Shown here one piece after another: positions 55,517 to 64,000 of a stretch of 64,000 nt of DNA. This DNA is from Charina bottae (Eukaryota > Chordata > Lepidosauria > Squamata > Charinaidae): positions 9,105,001 through 9,169,000 of the forward strand of contig JALMGJ010000015.1 of assembly GCA_023362775.1 (NCBI GenBank). The letters run 5' to 3'. Under the pieces are notes generated by a model, which ran no database searches, had not been told where the DNA came from, and was given only the letters and a program-made list of their open reading frames with translations. Every line of letters begins with the position of its first letter. The stretch's first letter is position 1. The position numbers were made by a program, and so were the translations under genes.

Positions 55517-55572
<56 letters not shown>
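55517..55572. repeat. (GA)n microsatellite
   Basis: About 28 GA units. Confidence 0.95.
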
Positions 55573-55575
<3 letters not shown>

Positions 55576-55731
55576 CTCAAGAGTAAAGATAGCAGAGTAA
55601 AGGATTGTCACTATAATATCTGCAGATCATCTGTTTCACCTCCCATTTAGAAATCCCTGAAATAGTAACTCTTATTTCTCAGAAAAACAGCATCTTCAGT
55701 TAAGAAACAGCAAAAGCTAAACACATATGAA

Positions 55732-55748
55732 TATTCTCTTCGATTGGT
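55732..55748 (+). mobile_element. 17-bp remnant of a Penelope-like end
   Basis: The sequence tattctcttcgattggt repeats the last bases of PLE family A (as at 12089-12102). It is bracketed by acatatgaa at 55723-55731 and 55749-55757. This is consistent with an extremely 5'-truncated insertion with a 9-bp target-site duplication. At this length chance cannot be excluded. Confidence 0.45.
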
Positions 55749-55810
55749 ACATATGAACCAGTCTCAATGGTGAAAAGTACTGTATACACATCCTGAAATA
55801 AATAATATAA

Positions 55811-55921
55811 AAAGGTAAAGGTTACCCACGCACATTTGTGCAGTCGTGTCCGACTCTAGGGGGCGGTGCTCATCTCCGTTTGTTAGCCGAAGAGCCAGCG
55901 TTGTCCGAAGACGCTTCCACG
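55811..55921 (-). mobile_element. Sauria SINE, 3' portion only
   Basis: Matches the Sauria tail and the adjoining body up to gaagacgcttccacg, then stops abruptly. It lacks the tRNA-like head. Confidence 0.9.
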
Positions 55922-56127
55922 TTATACCTTATACGTAATTACAGCAAAAAACTCTTTCCAATTTTGAACCAGTATGTCCTTGTGTTAGAAAGAAAATTAG
56001 AAAGCCCCCACCCTAACAGCCTTCCTGTGGTCTGGTGAGGAAGCAGGTAACCGAATCTTGCAGCTGACTGTTTATTTATTATTATTGGCAATATCTCATG
56101 CCAATAGTTGAAAGGTCCAGAGCCAAA

Positions 56128-56465
56128 AGTAAAGGTAAAGGTTCCCCCCGCACAGTTGTGCAGTCATGTCTGACTCTAGGGGCTGGTGGTCATCTCCGTT
56201 TGTTAGCTGAAGAGCCAGCGCTGTCCAAATACGCTTCCACGGTCATGTGGCCGCCATGACGCACGCGGAATGCTGTTACCTTTCCACCAAAGTGGTACCT
56301 ATTTATCTACTTGCATTTGCATGCTTTCGAATTGCTAGGTTAGCAAGAGCTGGGACTAGTGTGGGAGCTCACTCTGTCACACGGGGCTAGGGATTCAAAC
56401 CTCCAAACTTGCGATCTTCCGATCGACAAGCCTGGCGTCTTACCCGCTGAGAGCCACCGCGCCCC
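56128..56465 (-). mobile_element. Sauria SINE, full length, lacking its own target-site duplication
   Basis: Complete from a (GGTAAA)-type tail to the tRNA-like head. The B box is GGTTTGAATCC (one C-to-T change), and a 2-base insertion, 'ga', lies near the A box (gctgagagccacc). The sequence to its left bears no copy of its right flank. Confidence 0.9.
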
Positions 56466-56477
56466 TAAATAATATAA

Positions 56478-57936
56478 TGACAAATAAATAAATAAATATA
56501 GTATGGAATCCCAAAGAAAAGAAAAACACCAAAAACAAAAAAACAAAACTGGGCAAAAGAAGCTTTTTCTGGAATCAGAGTTCCTGTTATTGAGGTATTT
56601 TTAGAAATAAATGTTCGAATAATCAACATTTCTATGCTTGCACTCAACGATGGACTTCATATGTATTCTAAGCAGAAACATATGGCAGCACTTAAAATGA
56701 CTAATTGTATGCAAATTAGGCAGGCCTTTTAATGTCCTCTTAATATTATAAAACTTTTGCATTAAGCTCTTTGCTTTCCCCGAATACAAAAACTCTATTG
56801 ATACAATTATTAGTTATATTCTAAATTTGAAACTGATCTTCTGCTTAAGTATGCATGATTACCAGACTGCATCAATCGTAACATCCAGATATAAATGCAG
56901 CTAATAACTCTTACTGTAATGATTAATCAATTTATGAATACATTATTTAAACAAGAGAACAGGTATGGTACAATACCTTACAGAGTGCATTGTCCGATTC
57001 AAACAACAGCTAATAGGATCAATATCAAACTGCAGGAAAACTCTAGAGAATATGTATGTTTGCATAACACTGAAAGCTTCCCCCCCCCTTTTTTTTTTAT
57101 AGTCTCTGAGTAAGAAAATTATTATTAGCTCCAAGTAATAACTTTATTTTGTTGAGTGTTCAGCTGTTACATATCTGTTACTTTGCTTAGCAAAGTACTC
57201 ATGGCATTTCACTGTTTAGATAACTGGTTTTCTGTTTTAATCTTTTCCTTTTCTGTTATATATCATTGCAGTAAAACTTCATACATTGGAAGGTCATTTT
57301 TTTTAAAAAAAAACCAGTCACAATATATCCTTTCATCATAATGAGAAGATAGGACCAGGGGGTGGCAGATGTTCTACAAGTTTAAGCCAACCCAGAAATT
57401 TAGATCAACATTTCACCCAACTTGATTTCTAGAACTTCTAATTTGTTGAATAGAAACCATTCTGATCCAAAGGGTGTTTGGGAATTTCACAGAAGAGCTG
57501 CTTTAAAGAAGGAAAGTCATATCACTGACAATCCACCCTAGTGTATATCTTTTTTGTTTTTCTTGTTCCAAAAATTCCCTTTTAAAATCCATTAAAAAAC
57601 AGTCTCTCAAATGCAAGAACCTTTCAAGAACCTTTTGCCATTCCAACCCTCCAGAATTCAAGAAGCCATGGAAAAAGGAGGTATTCTCCTCTCTTTTTTG
57701 TGGTTGTAAGAGCCTCTTTTGTGGCTCTTACAACCAAAAGTTGGAACTGATTTAGTTATGCTAAACTAGATATTATCTCAACAGCATGAAGGCACCGAAT
57801 ATGTCCGTGTGTTATGAATAGCAACTGAAAGTAAACCTGAATGGAAAGTTTATTTTATCCAGTCACATTCCAAAAAAAGATGCACTTTGGAAAGAGCCAT
57901 CTGCATTCCAAGGAATGTCATCCTTGGTATCACTGG
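56478..57936. other. No gene or repeat recognised
   Basis: AT-rich; AAAT units at 56482-56496; C and T runs at 57079-57099; an A/T palindromic tract at 57297-57313. Confidence 0.4.
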
Positions 57937-57942
57937 ATAGTT

Positions 57943-58005
57943 GATAGAGTCCCTCCGGTGGAGGGAGATGGGCGGTGATAGAAGTTTGATTAATAAAATA
58001 AATAA
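57943..58005 (+). mobile_element. L2-like LINE 3' tail, 63 bp
   Basis: The sequence gagtccctccggtggaggga, then gatgggcggtgatagaagtt, then TGATTAATAAAATAAATAAAT is the end block of 29299-29810. The flanks atagtt at 57937-57942 and 58006-58011 suggest a strongly 5'-truncated insertion. Confidence 0.72.
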
Positions 58006-58264
58006 ATAGTTCCCTTGACCTTTAGAGAGATGATTCCCTTGATCTTTAGAGAAATGTTTTTTGTCCACACTTTTACAGGGAGACAATAGTTATATTTATC
58101 CTCCCTTCATAGACCTGGGAGGGGAGGAGAGCCAGATGTCACCTCAGGAGAGGAGTTTCCTAAGAGGGTTATCTTGCTTGTACAAGTCCCTCCCCACCCA
58201 AAAACTCTCCCTGGTGTCCGTGTTGCGCTTTTCAACATCAAGGAAAGAGTCCTCCCCGCCTTCC

Positions 58265-58430
58265 TTTTAAGTCCTGAAATTGAACACTTTTAATCTCCTG
58301 CTTTTATTTGTTAGCTTGTTACTGGTGTTGGTTTTATTCTTAGTTGTTTATTTCTTTATATTTTTACGAAGTGCCCTGGGAACCAATTAATTGAAAAGGA
58401 GTATACCAATCAATACGAATAAACAAGTGC
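58265..58430 (+). mobile_element. LINE 3' tail, L2-like (provisional)
   Basis: A long T-rich 3' UTR leads to gaagtgccctgggaaccaat, then ggagtataccaatcaatacg and aataaa, similar in layout to L2/CR1 ends ('gccctgggaac...ataaataaa'). Confidence 0.4.
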
Positions 58431-58950
58431 AACATTCTTATGCTAGGAGGAATATTCCACCTCACACACAGACCCCATTGCTGATGCACCCAACAGGGAG
58501 CCTCAGTGATGGAACAGGACTGCAAAGTCAGACCTCTAAGGTTGCATGGTACTTTGTGCTTTGGAAGAAAAAGATCTTCTCTGCTCCACAAGCATCAGTG
58601 GCAAGCCAAGGGTACCCCTTAACCTTGAAAGCCTCAGAAGGCCGTCCCTATTCTGGAAGGGAAGTGTTTGCACAAGGAGAGAGATAACAAAGGATGCCCA
58701 TGTGTTTTATTCATTCATTCATACAATTTCTAGCCCCCACCCTCTTTCTGTGTGTGTGTGCGTGCACACGTTCGAGCTTGTGTTATTTATTTTAATATTT
58801 TCATTAAACTAATGCAAATATGTCCATCTGTTTAAGGAGACAATTCATTGTACCTGTTACTGCCATGTGATAGATTTTAAAAAAATGTGTTCTCACTTGT
58901 GTTTGATCACATTTGCACTAAGATATCCACTGTTTGGCCTGTTTCAATAC
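58431..58950. other. No gene or repeat recognised
   Basis: Short TG run at 58751-58760. Overlapping frames on both strands are uninformative. Confidence 0.4.
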
Positions 58951-58958
58951 CTGTAAAG

Positions 58959-59244
58959 CAGGGCTTTCCAAAGTTTTCCCGCGGCGACACACCAACCGCC
59001 GTTGGTGTGTTGCCGCGGGAAAACCCGGAAGTGCCGCCATTCCGGCAGTGTGCAAAAACCCAGAAGCGCTGCTGCCGCTTTCGGGTTTTTGCGCGCCGCC
59101 GTTGGTGTTTATTGTGAACCGCCCAGATTCCCCATGAGGGGAGATGGGCGGTCATATAAATTAAATAAATAAATAAAACCCAGAAGCGCTGATGATGATG
59201 AGCGCTTCCGGGTTGTGTGGCGACACACAGTTTGGAAAGCTCTG
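58959..59244. mobile_element. hAT-type MITE, GC-rich and hairpin-rich, with a nested LINE tail
   Basis: The ends are CAGGGCTTTCCAAAGTTTTC and, in reverse complement, CAGAGCTTTCCAAACTGTGT. The 8-bp duplication ctgtaaag is perfect (58951-58958 and 59245-59252). Inside, a 23-bp hairpin (58974-58996 with 59001-59023) and a second one around aaaacccagaagcg are visible. An L2 tail sits at about 59107-59177. A related end occurs at 62460. Confidence 0.9.
59107..59177 (+). mobile_element. L2-like LINE 3' tail nested in the MITE
   Basis: The sequence tttattgtgaaccgcccaga, then ttccccatgaggggagatgg, then GCGGTCATATAAATTAAATAAAT is the L2 end block. The words aaaacccagaagcgctg occur on both sides (about 59044 and 59176); they could be a long target-site duplication or part of the MITE's own repeats. 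Confidence 0.75.
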
Positions 59245-59252
59245 CTGTAAAG

Positions 59253-59939
59253 CCTATAAGAATGAAGATGATTTCCAAGCCCTACAGGGAGAAAGAGGAT
59301 GTTCAAAGGGAACCATGGAAACCACTTGGTTCATGTCACCATTCCACAGTCTCCAAAGCTTTGTCTTCTAGAAAATTGCCAGAGATATCACTAATCTGTT
59401 GGCTACCATTATACCTCAGGAGGTATTTAATTTAATATCAGCACTGAGAACTGGGAAGCCCTAACTCATGAGCATTTCAATTGGAGGTCAGCCTTTTTTA
59501 AAGGCGCTACAGACTTTGAAGAAGCACGAGTACAGGGCGAAAGGGAGAAATGAGCTAAGAGGAAGGTACGTCAAGCAAACCCTCATTGTGACCGTCTTCC
59601 ACCTGGAAACCACAATGCCCTCATTGTGGGAGGTTGTGCAGATCCAGAATTGGCCTTTACAGCCACTTACGGATCCACTGTTAAGATTTTACCCCTGGAA
59701 GACAATCTTACTCGGCTACGAGTGATCGCCAAGGAAACCTAAGGAGGTTCAGGTCTTCCTATGGGATCCCCCATCATTACAAGTAGAATGATGGCTACTA
59801 TTCCAAACTTTATCTAGAAATATTTACACCATGACAACAGGCTAATAATCTCAAATTCTTCTGAAGGAACCGGTATATCTATGGAAAGATGGTGTGATAT
59901 CAAACAGCTTCAACTGCAAGATGAGGGAAAAAATCTAGG
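59253..59939. other. No gene or repeat recognised
   Basis: Frames at 59217-59435 and 59468-59725 have no domain. GC content is moderate. Confidence 0.4.
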
Positions 59940-60641
59940 CAGAGGTTCTTAACCTTTTTGTGCCATGCCTTGAGAGTCTCATGAAACCTATGAACACTAT
60001 CTCAGAAAAATATATTTAAATGAGTAAAATAAAACACATAGATTTAGACTATTTCAAAGGAACCAATTATGTTCAACTTCAGTTATCAAAATATTTCAAA
60101 ATAGCAAATGTGTAATATAGTAAAATATGTGCATCTTTATTAAACTTTTTAGGGTATAATAACTTTAGATAGTAAGATTTTCAAAGTTAACAAAAAAAAA
60201 TGGAATTTAGAGGCCATAAATTACTTTGTTGCCTATATATACATTATCGAATGAAAAAGTAAATTTCAGTTAGAGGTTAGTGAAAATAAACTTGCATTAC
60301 CATATATACATTATACAACATACAACGTATAAACATATAATATATATCAATCAGTATCTTTTCTGCCTTCTGTGCCTCCATCTTCTTCAACACATCCAAA
60401 ACATTCTGTTATTTTTAACCTGCAATCTTTAATCCTTTTTCTCCTACTCCTCTCAACATACTTGTACCTTCTAAGGTCTCTTCTTTCCCTTTTTCTACTT
60501 ACTCCAACCTTCTCCTCTTTCTGTAAACCCACCTTCCTCTTTTCTTTCTTTTTTCCCCAATCCCAGTTCACTGACCCCTTGAAATCTATCCATGGAGCCC
60601 CCCCCCCAAGAGGTCTGCGGACCCCAGTTTAAGAACCCCTG
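59940..60641. mobile_element. Probable hAT-type element, about 700 bp
   Basis: The left end CAGAGGTTCTTAACCTTTTT and the right end in reverse complement, CAGGGGTTCTTAAACTGGGG, share the inverted CAGNGGTTCTTAA typical of hAT elements. The flanks are poorly matched (atctaggc against acctcggg), so this copy is old or the boundary is off by one. The right half holds a long pyrimidine-rich strand (60360-60560) that may be a later insertion. Confidence 0.5.
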
Positions 60642-60649
60642 ACCTCGGG

Positions 60650-61284
60650 TATGTCCCTGCATTTGTCTGAATGTGAAATTTCCATTTTTTCTTAGTGGGG
60701 TTAGTCATTACATCATATTAATTGAACACCCCAAGTAAAGCTGTTGGCCTTTCTCCATCCCAACACAAAGGTACATTTTTCTCATCATTCCAACCATTAC
60801 TACATTTTAAAAATTAATTAGCAGCTTCAAAGAACAGGCCACGTATTATTGAGCAAGCAACAGCATTTAAGTGAAATAAATGAAATATTGGTAAGCAATG
60901 CAGACCACAGTATAAGTATGTGAAGGGGGTCATGGGTTAATCCCTATTGATTTTCCAAGTACGCAGACAGCACCACAGGGAGAAGCTAGTTGTGTTGGCA
61001 ATCTGCTAGCACAAATACATTATAAATCTTACTGTCCACTTTCACAGATCAGCGTTGTTTACTTCCTTCACTAAAAGATTGTTAGGAAACTATGCTCCAC
61101 CACTCGGAAAGCATTCCTTTATAAGGTCTATAGCTGAAGATCAAATGCAACTATTTCATCTCAAGCAGAGGTTTATCCCAGGATCAACTCTTTTCCCAAA
61201 GACCTAAACTTCTCAGTTGGCCTTAAATAAGACTTGGGGGGAAATGTTGGGTCCATTACAAACACGCAGTAGGATTCAATGGAT
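60650..61284. other. No gene or repeat recognised
   Basis: Single-copy-looking sequence. Confidence 0.4.
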
Positions 61285-61311
61285 TCCCTCCCTCCCTCCC
61301 TCCCTCCCTTT
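61285..61311. repeat. (CCCT)n microsatellite
   Basis: About six CCCT units. Confidence 0.9.
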
Positions 61312-61344
61312 TTAAATTATTATATTGACCATTCAGATAAATTC

Positions 61345-61492
61345 CATGCACCAGTGCTGATTAAGGTGTTGGACTATGACTAAGGAGACCCAGGATCAGC
61401 TCCATTTCTAGCCACAGAAGCTTCCTGGGTCCCTTGGAGCCAGGCACTCTATCTCAGCCCAACCTACTCTCAGAGATATGGTTTGGGGGACA
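61345..61492 (+). mobile_element. tRNA-derived SINE, 5' half
   Basis: The sequence ctgattaaggtgttggacta, then aggagacccaggatcagctc, then ttggagccaggcactctatc and tcagcccaacctactctcag follows the order of head, B-box region and body of the 36-kb SINE. It is truncated before the tail. Confidence 0.65.
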
Positions 61493-61518
61493 AAGTGAAG
61501 GGAAATCCTCATATACGC

Positions 61519-61717
61519 TTTTTGTTGTTGTTCAGTCGTTTAATCATGTCCGACTCTTCGTGACCTCATGGACCATAGCACGCCAGGCCTTCCTGTCCTC
61601 CACTGCCTCCCGGAGTTTACTCAAGTTCATGTTCATCACATTGGTGATGCTATCTAACCATCTCATCCTCTGCCGTCCCCTTCTCCTTTTGCCTTCAGCC
61701 TTTCCTAGCGCTACCTT
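61519..61717 (-). mobile_element. BovB (RTE) LINE 3' end
   Basis: In reverse complement it encodes the same ORF2 C-terminus as 63433-63732 (RRGRQRMRWLDSI-like, then NMNLSKLRE and EDRKAWRAMVHEVTK) and ends gagtcggacatgattaaacg, then ACTGAACAACAAC. Truncated after about 200 bp. Confidence 0.88.
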
Positions 61718-61785
61718 ATGTTCTTTTTTTAAAAAAATATTTCAATACACTAAAAAAGTAGACTAAATACATTAATGTGCCTGCA

Positions 61786-61805
61786 CACACACACACACAC
61801 ACACA
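61786..61805. repeat. (CA)n microsatellite
   Basis: About nine CA units. Confidence 0.9.
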
Positions 61806-62459
61806 AAATTCATGGAACAATTTTTAAACTTAAGGGGAAAAATTGAAAAAATAAAGCCACCTTGTGTTCTTGGAGGCAAGACACAAATCTGACAAATAAG
61901 TAAATATTATTTGATTAAGAATACTTGCTAGCATGTGAGATGAAAGGAAGCATCTCACATGCTGTATGAAAAAGTGGGTGGTCAAGGCCTCATAGCATTG
62001 TTGCTGGAACATCTGTGGCATCTTATGCTTGGAATGCTTTGATGAAGAGCAGGATACAAATGTAATAAGTAAAAATGTCTACAGCATATAGACACTGCTA
62101 TTGGGGGGGTTTTTTGTACAATTATTTATATTTATATTTATTAAAGATTTTTTTAAAAAGAAGATAAAAACTAATACAAACTAATATAAAGCGGGAAAAA
62201 GAGAAGAAAGAAATCAAAGAAAAAGCTAAAAGCGCAAGATAAAAAAGTAAAAGAAAAATAGAAAAAAACAGAAAAAAGTGACAAAGAAGTAGCTTCCAAT
62301 TTTCTTTACAGCAGTTATAAGTACAATTATAAATTTACCTCTGACACTGGTATTGTTAAGGTGCAAATAAAACTAAAAGCTGAAGTAAGGAACACACATT
62401 GCTCAAAAGACACTTGAAAAGCTCTGAAACTTTGAGTTCTTTTTTTCATTGCTGTATAA
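61806..62459. other. No gene recognised; strongly purine-biased tract
   Basis: 62150-62290 is almost all A and G on the plus strand. It mirrors the pyrimidine-rich plus strand at 60360-60560 and may belong to the same old A-rich retroelement. A short inverted piece (gcatgtgagatgaaagg and catctcacatgc) lies at 61931-61962. Confidence 0.4.
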
Positions 62460-62640
62460 CAGAGCTTTCCAAACTGTGTGTCGCGACATGTTAGTGTGTC
62501 GGCTGCAGTGTCTGGGTGTGTTGTGGCTGCTGCTGCCTCCGAGCCCTGCCAGGATTCCGCGCAGGTCCTAGTGCCTCCTTGTGCCTTGCTGCCTCCAAAC
62601 CTGCTGTGATTCTGCGCAGGTTTGGTCAATATATAGAGTG
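62460..62640. mobile_element. hAT-type MITE, one end only
   Basis: It begins CAGAGCTTTCCAAACTGTGT followed by GTCGCGACA, the same end as the right side of 58959-59244. The preceding 8 bases, ctgtataa, resemble that element's duplication, ctgtaaag, as expected from hAT target preference. No matching right end was found, so the copy is truncated or diverged. Confidence 0.65.
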
Positions 62641-62814
62641 CAGACCTTTAAATCTTTGAACTGTTTGGGTCAAACTATTTCAAGGAAGATCCCTTCCTTA
62701 TGTACAAGGGCTTCTTCTGGATCCACCTGGCAAGTGAAATGAGGCAGGTAGTGATAAAGAAGGGAACATTCTCAACTTTGGACACGCAACATGCCCGTCC
62801 CCCTTTTCACAACC

Positions 62815-63432
62815 TGCTAAGTAAGTAAATAAGCAAGTTAGTATTCGGTCAATGGCCAGCAAATTTAAACAACAACAACAGAGTAAAACAAATTAATGCA
62901 GCAGTATGCTAAAAGACAAATGAAATAATACTATTACATAGACTCCTCTAATACTGTAATAATACATTGATTACCCAAGTAATGATAAATTTAAAAACTA
63001 AAAACTATTATATAGAGTGAATATCCCCTGGCAGCTTTTTAATTAAGATATATCAATCCAAAAATGATATTGTAGGTAAAAGTGGGAATTTCTTAAACCA
63101 GTTACTTCTTTACCTGTTTTTGTCTTATTTTCAATGCGGCAACACAAAATTTGGCTACTGCAGAGGTAATAGCGGGTTTTAAATCCCAGAGAAGATAATT
63201 TAGCTAAATTTTATCTAATCTCTTTGGGAATTTATCTATTTAGGGGAGCAATCTAAACCGCCCTTATATCCCTATAGTATTTACAACGTAGAAGTAAATG
63301 TAAGGTGGATTCAACTTCTTTATCACCATACAGACAGATGTGCTCCACTATAGGGATTTTATTATACCTGCCTTGAAGTAGTGTTGATGGAAGGATGTTG
63401 TATCTAGCTTTAAAAAATGCTATTCTCACCTT
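62815..63432 (-). mobile_element. LINE ORF C-terminal fragment with 3' UTR
   Basis: The minus-strand frame 63435-63253 reads KVRIAFFKARYNILPSTLLQ, then GRYNKIPIVEHICLYGDKEV, then ESTLHLLLRCKYYRDIRAV. The pattern 'RxNxLPxxLLxGRYxxIPxxExxC...VExxxHxLLxCxxYxDIR' is a Cys/His block I recognise from squamate LINE polyproteins. AT-rich 3' UTR extends to the left. The clade is unsure. A BovB copy has inserted at its upstream edge. Confidence 0.65.
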
Positions 63433-63732
63433 CAATCCTAAAGGAAATCAACCCTGATTGCTCATTGGAAGGACAGATACTGAAGCTGAAGCTCAAATAC
63501 TTTGGCCACCTAATGCAAAGAGAGGACTCCCTGGAAAAGACCCTGATGCTGGGAAAGACTGAAGGCAAAAGGAGAAGGGGACGGCAGAGGATGAGATGGT
63601 TAGATAGCATCACCGATGCAATGAACATGAATTTGAGTAAACTCCGAGAGACAGTGGAGGACAGGAAGGCCTGGCGTGCTATGGTCCATGAGGTCACGAA
63701 GACTCGGACACAACTGAACGACTGAACAACAA
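63433..63732 (+). mobile_element. BovB (RTE) LINE 3' end with ORF2 C-terminus
   Basis: Frame 63417-63725 reads NPDCSLEGQILKLKLKYFGH, then LMQREDSLEKTLMLGKTEGK, then RWLDSITDAMNMNLSKLRE and AMVHEVTKTRTQLND, the standard BovB C-terminus. It ends actgaacgactgaacaacaa. The flanks attctcacctt (63422-63432) and attctcaactt (63733-63743) are an 11-bp duplication with one mismatch. The BovB 3' end is the part copied in Sauria SINE tails, so elements of this kind are the likely source of the machinery moving the SINEs above. Confidence 0.92.
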
Positions 63733-63743
63733 ATTCTCAACTT

Positions 63744-64000
63744 AGAGAAAGTGAGATTTTACAGACAGCCTGCTTGTTTCCGTGGACCCGTTTATCCACA
63801 TTCTATCATGTTGGGACAGCCTGCTATCTTCAGTCTGGAATTATACATACCTTATTCACAACCTGCTTCATCTCCCTTTCCAGAAGTGAAATGCATCACT
63901 AAAACTTTTCAGGGCCAAGTGAATATACTCCTCTTCTCCCAGGCCTTTCTATAGTTTGGAACCTACTTTAATTTTGAAAACAAAATCAGCACTGGAATGG
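63744..64000. other. No gene or repeat recognised
   Basis: Short flank to the right edge, with no recognisable features. Confidence 0.4.

Larger units (their letters stand above)
55811..56465 (-). mobile_element. Composite Sauria SINE unit (SINE - 206 bp - truncated SINE) with one outer duplication
   Basis: Perfect 12-bp duplications, taaataatataa, lie at 55799-55810 and 56466-56477. On the minus strand the unit starts with a full Sauria SINE (56465-56128), continues through 206 bp of other DNA (56127-55922) and ends with the 3' 111 bp of a second Sauria SINE (55921-55811). Neither SINE has a duplication of its own. This is what a read-through transcript retrotransposed as one piece would leave. 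Confidence 0.78.

Noticed and set aside
60360..62290. Pyrimidine-rich and purine-rich tracts at 60.4 and 62.2 kb as a pair of LTRs
   Set aside because: They are similar only in composition; no shared ends, primer-binding site or TG...CA termini were seen.
1..64000. CRISPR arrays, bacterial operons, endogenous retroviruses
   Set aside because: All regular repeats are microsatellites or transposons without unique spacers; there are no dense coding tracks with ribosome-binding sites and no gag, pol or env-like frames.

Overview
This window is vertebrate nuclear DNA, almost certainly from a squamate reptile (lizard or snake). The evidence is its repeats: tRNA-derived SINEs of the Sauria-SINE type with a BovB-like tail, RTE/BovB LINE 3' ends, L2- and CR1-like LINE tails, 5S-rRNA-derived SINEs, hAT miniature elements, and Penelope-like retroelement (PLE) ends. 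The sequence is AT-rich, with long stretches free of recognisable repeats between them. I found no host exon, rRNA, tRNA, CRISPR array or bacterial-style operon. Every open frame that reads as a known protein is a fragment of a retrotransposon. The window is best read as intergenic or deep-intronic DNA. I saw no retroviral or other LTR element.

Layout. 0-9 kb: LINE fragment at the left edge, GATA and GT microsatellites, a TA-flanked mariner-type miniature element (4.5 kb) and two Sauria-type SINEs (5.3 and 7.5 kb). 9-12.8 kb: a perfect 85-bp palindrome made of PLE ends, a solo PLE end at 12 kb and a BovB-like LINE end. 14-22.3 kb: a tRNA-SINE with an internal triplication, a 5S-derived SINE, RTE and L2 LINE ends and a Sauria SINE. 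24.7-25.4 kb: a PLE-like piece and a 96-bp palindromic hAT element. 29.3-32 kb: L2 LINE end, two hAT-type elements and a Sauria SINE. 34.9 kb: a second PLE palindrome. 41-42.7 kb: a 90-bp tandem duplication with a SINE at its junction, a PLE copy retaining GIY-YIG-region coding sequence, and a BovB-like end. 46.8-52.7 kb: an AAAGG array, two copies of one hAT family, a 5S-derived SINE and a PLE end. 55-64 kb: CR1-like tail, a 17-bp PLE insertion, a composite SINE unit, hairpin-rich hAT elements and BovB ends.

The most interesting theme is the PLE ends. At least six loci carry a short motif resembling a hammerhead ribozyme: CTGANGA, one extra base, a 5-6 bp stem, then GAAA or AAAA, then C-G-T or similar. 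The motif belongs to about four families whose stem sequences differ while pairing is kept. Two loci are head-to-head palindromes bounded by 15-16 bp target-site duplications. Hammerhead motifs in PLE terminal repeats are established knowledge; the snap-back palindromic form, and the way it recurs here, deserves checking. Several other insertions have readable histories from their target-site duplications, including a 655-bp unit that looks like a SINE read-through (transduction) event.

Family names rest on recognition of consensus-like sequence, not on a database search, and are provisional where stated.
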